Assembly (NCBI GenBank): GCA_949284695.1
Contig: CASDWJ010000025.1
Span: 31,274 to 95,273 of the forward strand
Source of the DNA: an uncultured Christensenella sp.
GTDB taxonomy: Bacteria; Bacillota; Clostridia; Christensenellales; UBA3700
DNA length: 64,000 nucleotides
Direction: 5' to 3'
Below are positions 15,001-20,958 of the stretch, in pieces (positions within the stretch are counted from its first letter, which is position 1; each line of letters begins with the position of its first letter). Position numbers and translations under genes: made by a program. Under the pieces are notes generated by a model that was not told the origin of the DNA, made no database searches, and was given only the letters and a program-made list of their open reading frames with translations.

Positions 15001-18000
15001 CGCCCGTTCGTGATAACGCTTGCCGACGGCGCGTTCGACAGCAAGAAGTTCGACGGCGCGTTCTCCCTGAGGATAGAGGGAGTGAACGGCGAGACGGTGA
15101 TTGTCGGCGACAGCGGCGGGGTCAACGCTTCGCTCGCGGGCATTTACGGCAATCTTTCGATCAACCCTTATATCAGCGGCGTGGCGGTCTCTGACGAGGC
15201 GCTCAATCAGGAGAGCGCGGCGGGCAACTACGCGCTGTATTACGACGGCTCCGAGGTCGGCGCGGATACCGTTCTGCAGATAACCGGGTATACCGTGACG
15301 AGCGCGGACGTACTCGTCGCAGAGCGCGAACACACGACCTACAGAATAGGAATAAGCGGTTTGCAGGGTCTCGACTTCCTGTTCGCAAAGACGACGGATA
15401 TCTCCGACGAGGCGCGCGGACGCATCGAGGAGAAACTGATGACGGGCGAGACGTGGACGGGCGGCAGTTTTGATTCCGCATCCGACTTCGCGCTCCTCAA
15501 CAAGGCGGTTGCCGACGTGTTCGCACTTTATGTGAACAACGGCGCGGGCGCGGTAGTTCCGTCTACAGACGTCGCTTACGCGTTCGATTCGTTCGGATAC
15601 AAGGCGCAGGGCGACGGGTACGTGCTCACGTTTACCTTCGCCGGCATAAGCGGCTACGATAACGATACCGCGACGGACAGATACACCTTCGTGATAACGG
15701 GCGCTTCCGACGACGTGAAGTCCACCAACTATTCGACGACTTCTTCCGAGCTCGAGAGCGGTCAGCTCACGGTCCCGGCGGCGGGCGCGGGAGTTGCGGT
15801 CTCCACAAGCGAAGAACTCGTCGACGCGATAAAGAACAACAAGACGTTCTATCTCGCCAACAGCATTTACGGCGCAGATCTTTCCTCGGTCGCCGACGCG
15901 ACGTTCACGGGCACGATGGACGGCAGAGGATATGTGCTGTCGATCTCGGGCGGGGCTTCGGTCAACGCGGCGAGCGGCGCGGCGGGATTGCTTGTCGCGG
16001 TCAACAACGGTACGATACGCAACCTCTCGGTAAAACTGATTTCGGATAATACGATCGGCGCGGCTAAGGCGGGAGGTCTTGTGGGAGTCAACAACGGCAC
16101 GATAGAAAACGTGTCTGTCGAGCTCGTCGGAGACGTCACGTATACCGGCGCGACGTACGCGGGCGGCATCGCGGGTGAGAACACGGTAAGCGGCGTTATC
16201 GACAACGTCAGCTTCGTATATTCCGCAGACGTGACGGCGAGCGGAGCGACGTTCGGCGGCATCGCGGGCAACAACGCGGGCACGCTGCAAGAAGTCGCGG
16301 TCAGAGTCAACGAGAGCGCGGGCGCGGGCAATTATACCGTGAGCGCGGGTCCGGCGGGCTACATCGCGGGAGTGTCGACGGGCACGGCGAGCGGCGTTAT
16401 CGTGGCGATACAGACGGGCAGACTCGTCGGCGCGAGCGCGCTGTGGGCGGGCGGTACGACGACGGCAACGGGCGTATATGCATACTTCGCGGTCGACGGT
16501 GCGGAGGGAGAAGATCTGTCTCTGCTCGAGCCTTATCCCGAGGGATATATCGGCTATTACTTCGCGACGGCAGACGACTATACGACGGACGGCGCGGCGC
16601 ACAACGAGCTGACCTCGGCGGGCGAATATAACAAGTCTTATTACGTCGACTATACTAATGGCGGCGCGGGATACGTCGCGATCGAGGCGATCGCCGCATA
16701 CAACAGATTTATCTGGGACGGTTACGGCGTCAGCTACCGCACCGCGTTCGGTGACGGCAACGTCGGATCTTCGCTCAACAGGATAGTCGCGCTCTTCGCG
16801 GCGGGCGGTATCGCGGCGCAGTTCGACGGCACGACTGTCGTCACTTCGGGAGTCGACGCGTTCAACGTCGCAACCGGCGTGCGCGGCGGTACGGTGGACG
16901 TCGAGGGCGACGTCGAGACGAGCGTCAAAGAGGTCGTCTATACGGGCGAAGTGCAGGTCTACAAAGTCAACATGACGGTCACGACGGGCGGCGTATCCGA
17001 GACCAAAGAGCTGTCTGTCGCGGGCACCGACGCGGGCTATTACAGCAAGGCGAGTCTTGAGGGCATCATCGGCGGCGGCGCGGGCGGCGAGACGATTGGC
17101 AACGTCACCTACGACAGCGGTTCGAGGACGGAATACACGTTCTCGGGCGGCGGCGCAACGGTCGCAAGCGGTATCGCGCTCGTAATATATCCCGAACAGA
17201 TAAACGCAGACGACGTCTCGGCGAGCAAGTATTACGACACGACTTCGGCGGGCACGCTCACGCTTACGGACGGAGATAAGACCGCGGGCACGCTCGTGGG
17301 CAATTATTACGACGAAGCGGGCGCAACGACTTCTCAGGTCGCGTCGGCTGTGAAATTCGGCTTCGCGTCGTTCGGCGCGCTGACGAGAAGCGTTCTCTCC
17401 AAGAGCGGCGTGCTCTACGGCATAACCGAGAAAACGGACGACGAAGGAGTCGTCACATACGATATCCAGCCGATAAGCGTGGGCTCGGGCGACGACGCGG
17501 TGCAGTTCACGGTCAATACTACGGTCGGCTCGGCAAGCGTGCGCGATCTGATGATAGCTTACAGCAGGCTCGTCGACGAGGATCGCGCCAACGAATTGCT
17601 CGGCGCAGAGCAGTTGTCGGGCTACACGTTCGTCAAAGTATACGACTTTACGGCTGACGTCTCCGCAGGTGCGGGCAACGTCGCGACGGTCGGCGGCAAT
17701 ATCGTGTTCAGACCCGTGCTCTCGGGCGACAACGGCGGCAATTATTCGCTGTATTCGGCAGAGTGGGTCGTCTCGCCCGATACGACCGTCGGAGCGGACG
17801 AAAGCGGATTTACGATGGACGAAAACGCGATGACCGTAGCGGGCGCGATCATCCCGATAGATCTCGGAGTGACGGCACAGTACGCGATCGGCAGAGATCA
17901 GTCTTACAACTCGGCGATGCTCGATCCCGAGATCGTCGCCGATAAGACGGTCACCGTCACTCAGGAGCAGGCGGCGGCGCTCGGCATTTCGGCAGAAAAT

Positions 18001-19083
18001 TATGCAAGACTCGTCGCCGAGGTCGGAGCGGGAATAACGGTTACCGCGGGCGCCGGCTTCTACGACGCTCTCGTAAGCGAAGGCGTGCTCGAAAAACGCG
18101 CGGACGGCAAATACTACACGACCGCGGCGTATTCGCAGTACGGCAATGCTCAGCTCCCCGATACCGCAGACGGCGGCAACTTCGTCGTTACCGTCACCGA
18201 CAACACGGTCACGTTCAGATACTTCGCGACCACGCTCAGAGACGGCAAGGCGTTCTACACGCTGACGGGCGAAAACGACTATTACAAGTGGATAGACAAC
18301 GAGACGGGCACGGCAGATTATTACGCGATAGACATGTTGCTGACCGTTGACGTGAACTTCGGCGGCAAAGTCACCGATATGCTCGCATGGCGCGACGCGG
18401 AAGGCAACGTCGTCGGCTATCAGGGCACGTTTGACGGCGACGGACACGCGTTCAGCGAAATGATAATAGACAGGGCGGGAAGCGCGGCGCTGTTCGAGAG
18501 AGTGGACGAGGGCGGCGTTGTCAGGAATCTGACCGTAGCGGACACCGTGATCATTTCTACGGGCGCGGGATCTGTCGCGGGCGGCATAGTTGTCGACAAC
18601 TACGGCAGGATAGAAAACTGCGCGTTCGAGGGCGTGCTCAGCGCGAATGCGGCGACGGGCGGCATCGCGGCGACCAATTACGGCGAGATAACGGGCGGCG
18701 TGAGCGTCAACAGAGCTTACGTTGACGACGGCGGCGTGGCAGAGGGTATCGCCGCGGACGGCGACGACGGCAACAACGTCGGCACTACCGAAGGTATAAG
18801 TGTCACCGAGAGCGTTGAAGGAAGCGGAGAGAGCGCAGTCGTGAACACCGTGATCGAAAACGCGGACGAGAGCGCGGCAGACTGGAGCGACAGCGCGTTC
18901 ACGCCCGTGATAAGCGCATACGTGTTCGACGAAAGGTACGTCAAGGTCGACGGCAACGGCAAGTTCGTGACCGACAACTTCTTCAAACTCAACGCGGTAA
19001 GCAAGCTGTTCGGCTGGGTCGGCAAAGGCGCGGTCACCAATTCGTCGCAGACGGGATTTTACGGGACGGTCTCCTTGTCGTGA
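1..19083 (+). CDS. Giant secreted repeat protein (GLUG-like and YDG/MBG repeats), 5' partial
   Basis: The frame is open from base 1, so the true start lies upstream; at least 6,360 residues are visible. Residues ~1-3000 are dominated by degenerate beta-helix/GLUG-like units of the type GGIVGVNxGTV. From about residue 3040 (base ~9150) to 5300 there are repeated YDG/MBG-type domains, seen as SKTYDGT, TKEFDGS, AKTYDGT, SKVYDGT and WKEYDGT at bases ~9160, 10260, 12730, 13960 and 14660. A second GLUG block follows at bases ~15900-16400 and a last one at ~18400-18700. Two Gly/Glu-rich linkers sit at bases ~12600-12660 and ~13320-13440. These families are typical of secreted, adhesin-like proteins of gut Firmicutes. 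The C terminus has no LPxTG motif, membrane helix or SLH domain, so surface attachment is unexplained. Any signal peptide is outside the window. Role in adhesion is inferred. Confidence 0.85.
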   Translation, partial: SVSSISVQTENMTATAAAKISFNANLSATTQSAVIPAQVATTDSVFVANDGNYAPAVKLYYDYDVNLSQSASDADASMSKTSLEAFVSGDASSASGVGTHKIIAAGANGATLTSDMTLSVTIVADFSKTRGLDGGGHTVTYVPGALGGVSYDKDGRTLTAIGVLASVNRTSVNNVNVAIGNSVTANVGTAYAFGGIVGVNLGTVAGTVSYGSYTLSLSGNNAYSYFGGAVGINAGTADGIRISFGGGTLYANNGSGTRTVLGGAIGLQESAALTDVQVTGNGAKLTVDGAGLVGGVVGLANLGDGATVAGITAAKTSLVNVANAVYGMTLNSTGGYKGLISGALSEGAVTGTLSGIAAHYPDGTAAYEVPWRTTTSNAISMYGFGSSSAMEGILFKITDYSKDGAAVSLADRALSVNGANKSFTFDTSQLTSLSSISFDVNYRYYDGAGFVTDESYSGSPSQSGNSYTVAVNGAYANSAVYVPVLDVLIDYSVVINNGENQQLVDFMRGEGTGSYAGAHSATLANGAAFALDAGTASQRAESLADKILSGTGNNVTVSGTLPTASYADETVSGGFFAINNATVSGINVIASADLGVTAYAFGMLAGVNTGALSGVSATMSGIAMTGGVFGALVGVNSASVGGATVQLSGEYDFSAGTIFAGGAFGENSGAVSNVTVTFANSSSLNASDSTVAAVGGVIGKQNRASVSSTGTSGGSVALRVNQGTGYVGGIVGIINTGAATAVVAGETLEPSSLGGVYAGAYTMSLEGGGAYKGLIAGCVGDIRSGGITGAAAHYYERGESYGIVGIPWYATDASEVSMYGYGGTASAAEAKGVVFRISDYSDDGAANFISSRSLVATSGNAIFTFPMSAFAGVRGNSVNIQVTWNSYTGDEMTSAVINGGDRSAAGDYSYTVSGSYLNGTGDRVPTIDFFATYSVDIDSGTEADWQNDSGIYQSKLYSFIDGAGANQLYAGALAGYIVEDLLIDKPMNGFVTMRSEKTLEGQGHTLMLSWVGSYDGNYVLQQNDRTVDNATSGSGGYVQAVNGDDVKGAVGGLIAVNYGTVKDLNVVHRNGSTETGTYAFAVVADAYVGVLVGANYGTVKGISYNNSTASVATRFVGRNSADVVYGGIVGVNAATGTAEDLSVQKYSAVTITGAYNALYGGVVGQNFGTASGITLANYSQNMVEQVENGVYGGAVGSNGGTLSDVSVTVGTETLQSDYLSRLSSSPAQRTITFTANTMAVWGGVVGYNAGSVTGATLLAHTNYGLSAGSGHLAAGGMIGMNDGGSLEGLNATGWGGFYVYSSMISETSTRSVFVGGLVGAMNADGASQIGFVSFANTAKATIADSVFALSGGIVTMNNNAEGKSRYGYVSGVLAAVYGNIPENAVSNTFWFISDKLQSVEGDDAEILPAFHGGNESHPTYISAFGMVPTGWLGDGATNNKAEFATGSYGFTFVDSDDNPINYLTMDASINAGVLTLTVYKPSGAMFIQTPDFNGNVTGSGGTGSGSVGAGGSQSQILTVSNVGLNGIGYLTFSFESEVYALTGTYSEFTQYMILSFLSTRPFGTVTGSGSGEYYTYSTVDGRVSRSIGDSFYRVYQVWAGATEMQIQGSNQTIEINAVPSQALILNEGKRFNGGASNGVRISVSSSFENNIALYTFGGDLDGTRQTYVVVSEFLAINYGTFTNANVSITGTDGGHDITRSATQVLNSAFGAGLEVDEANLTGLIYGMLVGVNEGEVSYLGGYSFDRTIELDSDSSSSYNSIFGGMVGAQSGADALISNIGDITFGTADRAGGITMSGSANLVSAGGVVGIAIDGVIENFSVKLTANSFLTVTATHNTAVVGGVVGDLRGTLRDVTFESEYQSKMMISGTKATGVAALANLVGIINSFEFAAAPASIEKVKVIGVGYLYNGLDANGTVTTQSTNLYTAGVVAMGANYGNVDAESVQAMPDGDLKTRTQQLVAAYGEIRPALLDSVYVDFEGYVRAKANTNVGMIAARILDGVTTAKDADGNEVTVSNVNTDYLKNLVWQNSCEGDSNWATSENYADYTETFGSNENVAILGYAPVTIDSTSPDLRGSGMRIWLTNNLYATRSTVADMVITWTATGVLNVAIDSSMSWQSLTLSTVYYDESESELSNRFKQINDYGNLGSLSQTSLSVNVTDALAAIANSAATFPHGIYMLKVAYKEVYIYNQKELIAFFSLPTSYDNLDGSGGNQYYSEVDGLIGAWTGEHGTKEEYRNAEIGILANDITISYGLVRVTMSPQKILEGNGKTVTFDFSADGVLSSDGTLATKRLTTDTDDKNYSLLMPAGVTGAASEYDANYIYGSRNASFARYIGGTNVLSEYNINTINTLSKVGIRVGGLFVGRNLGTIQNVNFVVPQSVKMSNQNYGTFTLTGIVCAVNAGTIDNCSVTIEEDVKVGTYRYTNSNKDNANEVDTNSVSSPWINTAAVSGGIAGLQYGTADRPSYISNSTVTLSEGSEFRAESQVSSFYWLNRLDNIYAYAGGVVGWLTSDSTIYNITVNGSGTMTAWGELNMGGSGSGFSNGRKVTSAGAIVGLNSDHQNYSMSQNDGEYGLIDGVICNWNGAAYYLTTSGDNIYQSGRMNYYMGAQLVGIAEQNTLNNIYFMYGIDNYQTFHQDNWYYGDNADARKASEAFAEKYDYIVSRAVQLLESDTFPYSAVYAIAQKSGSSAGVTEVAYRNADGSVTVNLEDKVIDGTTVPAFTFENYANYQDAVDASAVSGATNFSLYVAEGTTFYVANQYFPRITSTMDSGGDKNLDFVGARAAAMITSNNTTDWNWTFKPNNVYLNEVGFGVDETNGTEIDVNDPDTTAYLSFQTTSITSDVEVNVSLKTDNMGAQFVWKTIEVWFFADGGSTLSELTYYDNVTSLEQAKANNSFVKIFDRENDGTDFMFTYVMGMAIRVAMDENRYYYDDTAGVFYDSVAKIYDGTTIEDPMLYYADEDGNRIESLGEVSASLMSPSYYRDSADGSSTVKLGGKNQTVQAGAYRIRISFTSEGGENSKVNTTNRTMMFSDFDHIDIYTVVLPKGVAQNGVAVSKTYDGTTEYGASTTVFSGMISGDSVALSDGVYSTFNAGSGNIFKATFSTFVFSYAVMTADGLEIKEVAISLFAGDYDTPNYAPVTTVQTGNIVLTDGATDFYNTPSGNYQGTIRKKQIWLTDVDLDMFGRTFTEGGVNPPIEYDALTTYDTEAFAEGSTILQTELSLSSDKSELTMKGYRASENVRFTITFLPAGSTIYESSVKNYGTYRVYLNIIDSQNFTLYENSAETTRMYIGQLSITEYEIQSADVTYVISSGYLSKIFDGNGTIPFTFNPSNLRIIAKNGYKVQPDEYTLTTGAMYTTSKNGNAKVTAKDAGEYDIYFEISNFNCPLGNYVLNDMTVSFVDTNGNKISYFVLPKEIRLASATKEFDGSANADASATTFTYDSGYAPISGSGDVFGLQYASVDAGANINVTFTGASTLTLNGTRYNVVSVVEGANKGTDNYFVSNVTAAKGNITPVQVTLVSATMTYNNRNYIDYRAEGTEVVINNASGERVNIYPSATFNNKNAGTNKTVTFATDSETIAGKRYNKLVNSAYVSSALPGTGAGFAGNYYVQSTVWNNVGEIVKNTLSLSDIAGNVTIIHTNGNSTVSGSDLAFENLSGQSYIYRYGYYVGFEINPSAILLEDDLLSDHLTVAVTNTTNTTNGYVGAYRLELQITGSDYDWDIDVSTGDRVVTDFRVERQTLGVGNVSATLPSYEYTYVSNTTRTNLTPTVTVTDLNNRVITSSDGLTYSLSAFTNTNYYFSTNRYSNNSVLDVGDYYFTVAPVFAGADNINYYYSGSGYRIDFCVYPYTVTSIRATKEFDNTNAFDTEGNEAVFEFRAGDPFTPAGTYSSATAGSGKGLNLDYVQTTINGTTYRLLRDVGGRVTNNTWNTATGTIERYTISSSELNAYIMGWVKDSTERQLLSVSSGSPQLEYRSDTAAGYSADHFLFDATGMSYGFTASRNASSLRIVQNGSVVETLSLSIVLSGAGTFTFRQGDTSLQVLPAGTYNGVVSIVSSQNFALETGAGRIGFTVNKQEINGGGATGSANVVITLGGEFSYMYGESGFNLPEASDAKFVYTMNIIDKYTGKIAATYTQADAVIGTLEYTLAADATDYLTSLDGPLYIGGYYVWASDIAEEIIVNYSIPEGSRIAVYTAGTAVPEVPDEGEDGGESGTGEGTVTIPSLAAEPAYFILPRTLNIESVAKTYDGTDSFNGAVLTSDALAADALTAETLGGIYASPNANYDSTGTTYIDGNKGSDYLLINVTAVTVNGVAYYTLATGGVAGNYCLTGEFNGTVMSVTGAKIMRKAVDGSAVTLTSDTFETVYGSDSPAELPEVTADFGGATEIVVYAEENVVYKQGGEVVDMPANVGGYEMYLTGIAFDNYEVSGGISEVLVNAGRNSAGEGEEGAGGETGGAESGGETGGTDSGEEGGEEEAQPETYTYYIVPQTVVISSVVRFYDKGTELGYLAEGEDGVSAQVTVTDAEGNVITDEAGDPVVLRVQGRFVDAGAGKNKDVLADFTPFGYYVNFETSTVNMYYRLIVVGEDGTGNVASNYCLATSDSVLLPGQFDEGYVPEDPDNDDTPVVNNNIIYNMTLAGAGTMIPAPLTVEGISKVYDGTYAITAGTVTGMLAGDEALTVAKWRYEDKNAGIGKAVGIETDGEVYEYDGVTYYAVYMTSGDEKILSDYGVAATGFVSIAETTVNEDGQEVEETVIYAVVAGAGEITPYALTTADFSGVNVAGIAANRIEYNSSRTYTVGEVRAMLSALGFSAWAANVNGTLTFTFDNGDELTFTATLGGGTTAHDAGTYTVSLTLTSAGNYTMAAPYTVDFVIVKQHISAVYVITGDLWKEYDGTGTLPAYTTDGWTVYAVDRQGALIDPSAFEGADLSAAQIVFRRYVEEEAAYEYFSPVNAYTDPGYEIYVNGITLDSTNYTFASTDDAAGCVSFDQDTLTAQRAHYVIRPFVITLADGAFDSKKFDGAFSLRIEGVNGETVIVGDSGGVNASLAGIYGNLSINPYISGVAVSDEALNQESAAGNYALYYDGSEVGADTVLQITGYTVTSADVLVAEREHTTYRIGISGLQGLDFLFAKTTDISDEARGRIEEKLMTGETWTGGSFDSASDFALLNKAVADVFALYVNNGAGAVVPSTDVAYAFDSFGYKAQGDGYVLTFTFAGISGYDNDTATDRYTFVITGASDDVKSTNYSTTSSELESGQLTVPAAGAGVAVSTSEELVDAIKNNKTFYLANSIYGADLSSVADATFTGTMDGRGYVLSISGGASVNAASGAAGLLVAVNNGTIRNLSVKLISDNTIGAAKAGGLVGVNNGTIENVSVELVGDVTYTGATYAGGIAGENTVSGVIDNVSFVYSADVTASGATFGGIAGNNAGTLQEVAVRVNESAGAGNYTVSAGPAGYIAGVSTGTASGVIVAIQTGRLVGASALWAGGTTTATGVYAYFAVDGAEGEDLSLLEPYPEGYIGYYFATADDYTTDGAAHNELTSAGEYNKSYYVDYTNGGAGYVAIEAIAAYNRFIWDGYGVSYRTAFGDGNVGSSLNRIVALFAAGGIAAQFDGTTVVTSGVDAFNVATGVRGGTVDVEGDVETSVKEVVYTGEVQVYKVNMTVTTGGVSETKELSVAGTDAGYYSKASLEGIIGGGAGGETIGNVTYDSGSRTEYTFSGGGATVASGIALVIYPEQINADDVSASKYYDTTSAGTLTLTDGDKTAGTLVGNYYDEAGATTSQVASAVKFGFASFGALTRSVLSKSGVLYGITEKTDDEGVVTYDIQPISVGSGDDAVQFTVNTTVGSASVRDLMIAYSRLVDEDRANELLGAEQLSGYTFVKVYDFTADVSAGAGNVATVGGNIVFRPVLSGDNGGNYSLYSAEWVVSPDTTVGADESGFTMDENAMTVAGAIIPIDLGVTAQYAIGRDQSYNSAMLDPEIVADKTVTVTQEQAAALGISAENYARLVAEVGAGITVTAGAGFYDALVSEGVLEKRADGKYYTTAAYSQYGNAQLPDTADGGNFVVTVTDNTVTFRYFATTLRDGKAFYTLTGENDYYKWIDNETGTADYYAIDMLLTVDVNFGGKVTDMLAWRDAEGNVVGYQGTFDGDGHAFSEMIIDRAGSAALFERVDEGGVVRNLTVADTVIISTGAGSVAGGIVVDNYGRIENCAFEGVLSANAATGGIAATNYGEITGGVSVNRAYVDDGGVAEGIAADGDDGNNVGTTEGISVTESVEGSGESAVVNTVIENADESAADWSDSAFTPVISAYVFDERYVKVDGNGKFVTDNFFKLNAVSKLFGWVGKGAVTNSSQTGFYGTVSLS

Positions 19084-19141
19084 CGCGTTCTGACGCAGTA
19101 TAGGTAGGGTATCGTCTTTTGCCGCCTTACGGTTTATAGAC

Positions 19142-19172
19142 AAAAAAGAGCGCCGCGTTTGCGGTGCTCTTT
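19142..19172. terminator. Bidirectional intrinsic terminator
   Basis: A 12-bp stem (19145-19156 with 19161-19172, one G-U pair) with a GTTT loop has A residues before it and T residues after it. It lies between two convergent genes: the giant protein gene (+) and the zinc-ribbon gene (-). It can therefore end transcription from both sides. Confidence 0.8.
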
Positions 19173-19205
19173 GATTATAAAGTTCTTATTCTGCGTTATC
19201 CGATC

Positions 19206-19718
19206 TTATTCCTCGTCATCGTCGTCGGAGTCGTTTTCTTCGTCCTCGTCGTCATCTTCGACGACGTTGATGTCGTAGTTGAAGTCGTCGTCGAGTTCGT
19301 CCTTGTATTCTTCCTCGTCTTCCTCTTCTTCTTCCTCGTCGTCGAACGTCTCGCCGTAATCTTCGCTGTCGAAGTCGTCGCTGTCGTCGAAGGGCTCGTC
19401 GTAGTCGTTCCAGGTCTCCTCTTCGGCGAGTTCGTCGAAAGAGACTTCGCTCTCGTCCTTTTCTACGGGCTGGTCGTCCTTCTCGTACTCCTCGTCCACG
19501 TCGGATTTGCCTGCCTTGCGGGCACATTCGGAGCAGATCTTTTCACCGGGTTCGAGATAGTTGGTGTGGCATACGGGGCAGAGGAGTTCGTCGTCGTCCT
19601 CATCCTCGAGCAGAGTCGCGCCGCCGATCTTGAGTTCGGCTTTGCACACGTCGCAATAGTCCTCGTCGACGGGAATCCAGTTGAGTTCGCATCTGGGACA
19701 TTTTTTGTATTTTGCCAT
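19206..19718 (-). CDS. Zinc-ribbon protein with long acidic tail
   Basis: 170 residues. The start at 19718 has a GAGG ribosome binding site 6-8 bases upstream; a longer frame to 19766 lacks one. The N terminus holds two CxxC pairs (KCPRCELNW and DYCDVCKAE), then another two (LLCPVCHTN and KICSECARK), consistent with two zinc ribbons. From about residue 75 on the chain is almost only Asp and Glu with Tyr/Phe, ending in a run of D/E. I do not recognise a named family. Acidic tails of this kind occur on proteins that contact basic partners or mimic nucleic acid; that role is only a guess here. It is transcribed alone from a clear promoter (19782-19810), convergent with the giant gene. Confidence 0.8.
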   Translation of the reverse strand: MAKYKKCPRCELNWIPVDEDYCDVCKAELKIGGATLLEDEDDDELLCPVCHTNYLEPGEKICSECARKAGKSDVDEEYEKDDQPVEKDESEVSFDELAEEETWNDYDEPFDDSDDFDSEDYGETFDDEEEEEEDEEEYKDELDDDFNYDINVVEDDDEDEENDSDDDDEE

Positions 19719-19781
19719 AATCTTAACCTCACAATTTTTCCTGAAACAAAGGTAAAAATCTCCCATACCTTTGCGTGTAGT

Positions 19782-19810
19782 ATTATATTCACTATTTGAC
19801 CGTTTGTAAA
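19782..19810 (-). promoter_or_regulatory. Sigma-A promoter of the zinc-ribbon gene
   Basis: On the minus strand TTTACA (19805-19810) is followed after 17 bases by TATAAT (19782-19787). This gives a transcript start about 55 bases upstream of the 19718 start codon. Confidence 0.65.
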
Positions 19811-19872
19811 CACTTTTTTGTAAATTTTCGCATATTTTACATATTATCTTAATCAGGCGCCCGCGCGGGCGT

Positions 19873-19905
19873 AAAACAGCGGCGGATCAAAGAAATCCGC
19901 GCCGC
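19873..19905 (-). terminator. Probable terminator of spo0A
   Basis: Minus-strand hairpin (arms 19895-19905 and 19879-19887, one bulged base) followed by GTTTTAC, about 80 bases after the spo0A stop. The T-tract is short, so efficiency is uncertain. The rest of 19811-19985 holds only other GC-rich inverted repeats, including a GGTACC-TGTC-GGTACC dyad near 19936. Confidence 0.5.
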
Positions 19906-19985
19906 AAGAGGAGCGGCGCGGGTAAGAGGGGGTTGGTACCTGTCGGTACCGGGTGAAAGTCGTTGCAAACGCGTTGAAAGAGCGC

Positions 19986-20777
19986 TCAGACCGCGCCTTC
20001 CATGATCATTTTGTCGGCGAGCAGAGCGATGAATTCTCCGTTGGTCGGCTTGTCGTTTGCCGAATATATCTTTATGCCGAAGATCTGATTGATGTTTTCT
20101 ATCTTGCCTCTGTTCCAGGCGACTTCTATCGCGTGACGGATCGCGCGTTCCACCTTGGACGGCGACGTACTGAAGTTTTCCGCAATGCCCGGGTACAGCT
20201 TTTTGGTGATGCTGTTGATCACTTCGGGGCAGTCTATCGTCATCTTGATCGCCTCGCGCAGGAACTGATACCCCTTGATATGCGCGGGTATACCCACAGA
20301 TATGAAGACGTTCGCCAGCTTCTCGTCGAGCGTGTGGCGGGAGCGACGTATCGCCTGTCTCATCTCAGACTCGTCGTCCCTTACGGCGACGGGCGAGTAT
20401 TTCACGCGCGAGCACTCCACGAGCCTTTCCTTGAGAGCCTTGGGAGAGACGGGCTTGAGCATATAGTAGTCCGCGCCCGCGTTGATCGCCTTGCGTATGA
20501 ACGCGTCTCCCGTAAGACCCGAAGTCACGATGAACACCGGTCTCTTGCGCAGTTTGGCGAAGTCCACGTTGGAGAGCACGCCGTAGCCGTCAAGATGGGG
20601 CATTACTATGTCGAGCGCGACCGCGTCGGGTTGGAGAGTCTCTATCTTCGCGACGGCGTCAAGGCCGTCCTTTGCCGTAGCGATGACTTCTACGTCTGCG
20701 TCGCCGTCGAGAGCGCGGGCGAGCGCCTCTGCGCATTCCTTTTCGTCGTCGGCGATCAAAAGTCTGATTTTCTGCAT
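19986..20777 (-). CDS. spo0A: Sporulation master regulator Spo0A
   Basis: 263 residues, close to the 267 of Bacillus Spo0A. The start at 20777 is set by a GGAGGT ribosome binding site 7 bases upstream. Residues 1-125 are a receiver domain with acidic pocket D10-D11, phospho-acceptor D56 (ALDIVMPHLDG) and the conserved Lys in YYMLKP. Residues ~150-263 are the Spo0A DNA-binding domain, with the recognition-helix region VERAIRHAIEVAWNRG and the C-terminal KPTNGEFIALLADK signature. It is a phosphorelay-controlled transcription factor for sporulation entry and transition-state genes. Its presence supports a Clostridia/Bacilli host. It is monocistronic, and a terminator-like hairpin lies in its leader. 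Confidence 0.95.
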   Translation of the reverse strand: MQKIRLLIADDEKECAEALARALDGDADVEVIATAKDGLDAVAKIETLQPDAVALDIVMPHLDGYGVLSNVDFAKLRKRPVFIVTSGLTGDAFIRKAINAGADYYMLKPVSPKALKERLVECSRVKYSPVAVRDDESEMRQAIRRSRHTLDEKLANVFISVGIPAHIKGYQFLREAIKMTIDCPEVINSITKKLYPGIAENFSTSPSKVERAIRHAIEVAWNRGKIENINQIFGIKIYSANDKPTNGEFIALLADKMIMEGAV

Positions 20778-20836
20778 AATGTTACCTCCGTTTTCTGACA
20801 AAATCCATTTTATTGCATTCGCTTTCGCTATCAAAG

Positions 20837-20864
20837 AAAAAACCGCTTCAAAAAGCGCGGTTTT
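20837..20864 (-). terminator. Terminator-like hairpin in the spo0A leader
   Basis: An 8-bp stem AAAACCGC (20857-20864 with 20839-20846, minus-strand reading) is followed on the minus strand by TTTTTT. It lies between the spo0A promoter (20901-20929) and the spo0A start codon. It could attenuate spo0A transcription; no alternative antiterminator fold was obvious. Confidence 0.45.
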
Positions 20865-20900
20865 GGCTTATATTTCGCGGTAATATCACAATTGTAATAT

Positions 20901-20929
20901 TTTATAATTATTATTATTTCGATTTGCAA
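20901..20929 (-). promoter_or_regulatory. Probable spo0A promoter
   Basis: Minus-strand TTGCAA (20924-20929), 17-base spacer, TATAAA (20901-20906). It lies in the AT-rich divergent region between spo0A and the XRE gene, whose own -10 box is at 20947-20952. Confidence 0.5.
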
Positions 20930-20946
20930 TATCTGCGGCAGTGTGA

Positions 20947-20952
20947 TAGAAT
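20947..20952 (+). promoter_or_regulatory. -10 box of the XRE gene, implying a leaderless mRNA
   Basis: TAGAAT with an 18-base spacer from TTTGCA (20923-20928). The -10 box ends 6 bases before the ATG at 20959, so transcription would begin at or next to the start codon. No Shine-Dalgarno sequence is present. Confidence 0.45.
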
Positions 20953-20958
20953 ATCGAT

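Noticed and set aside
13099-19143. 2,014-residue open frame on the minus strand under the giant protein
   Set aside because: Composition is Arg/Val/Asp-rich without any domain. It is antisense to clear GLUG/YDG repeats and exists because the sense strand avoids TTA, CTA and TCA codons. The same applies to 2119-4650.
19164-19799. Plus-strand frame that looks like a hydrophobic membrane protein
   Set aside because: Its Val/Leu/Phe runs are the reverse complement of GAC/GAA codons of the acidic tail on the minus strand.
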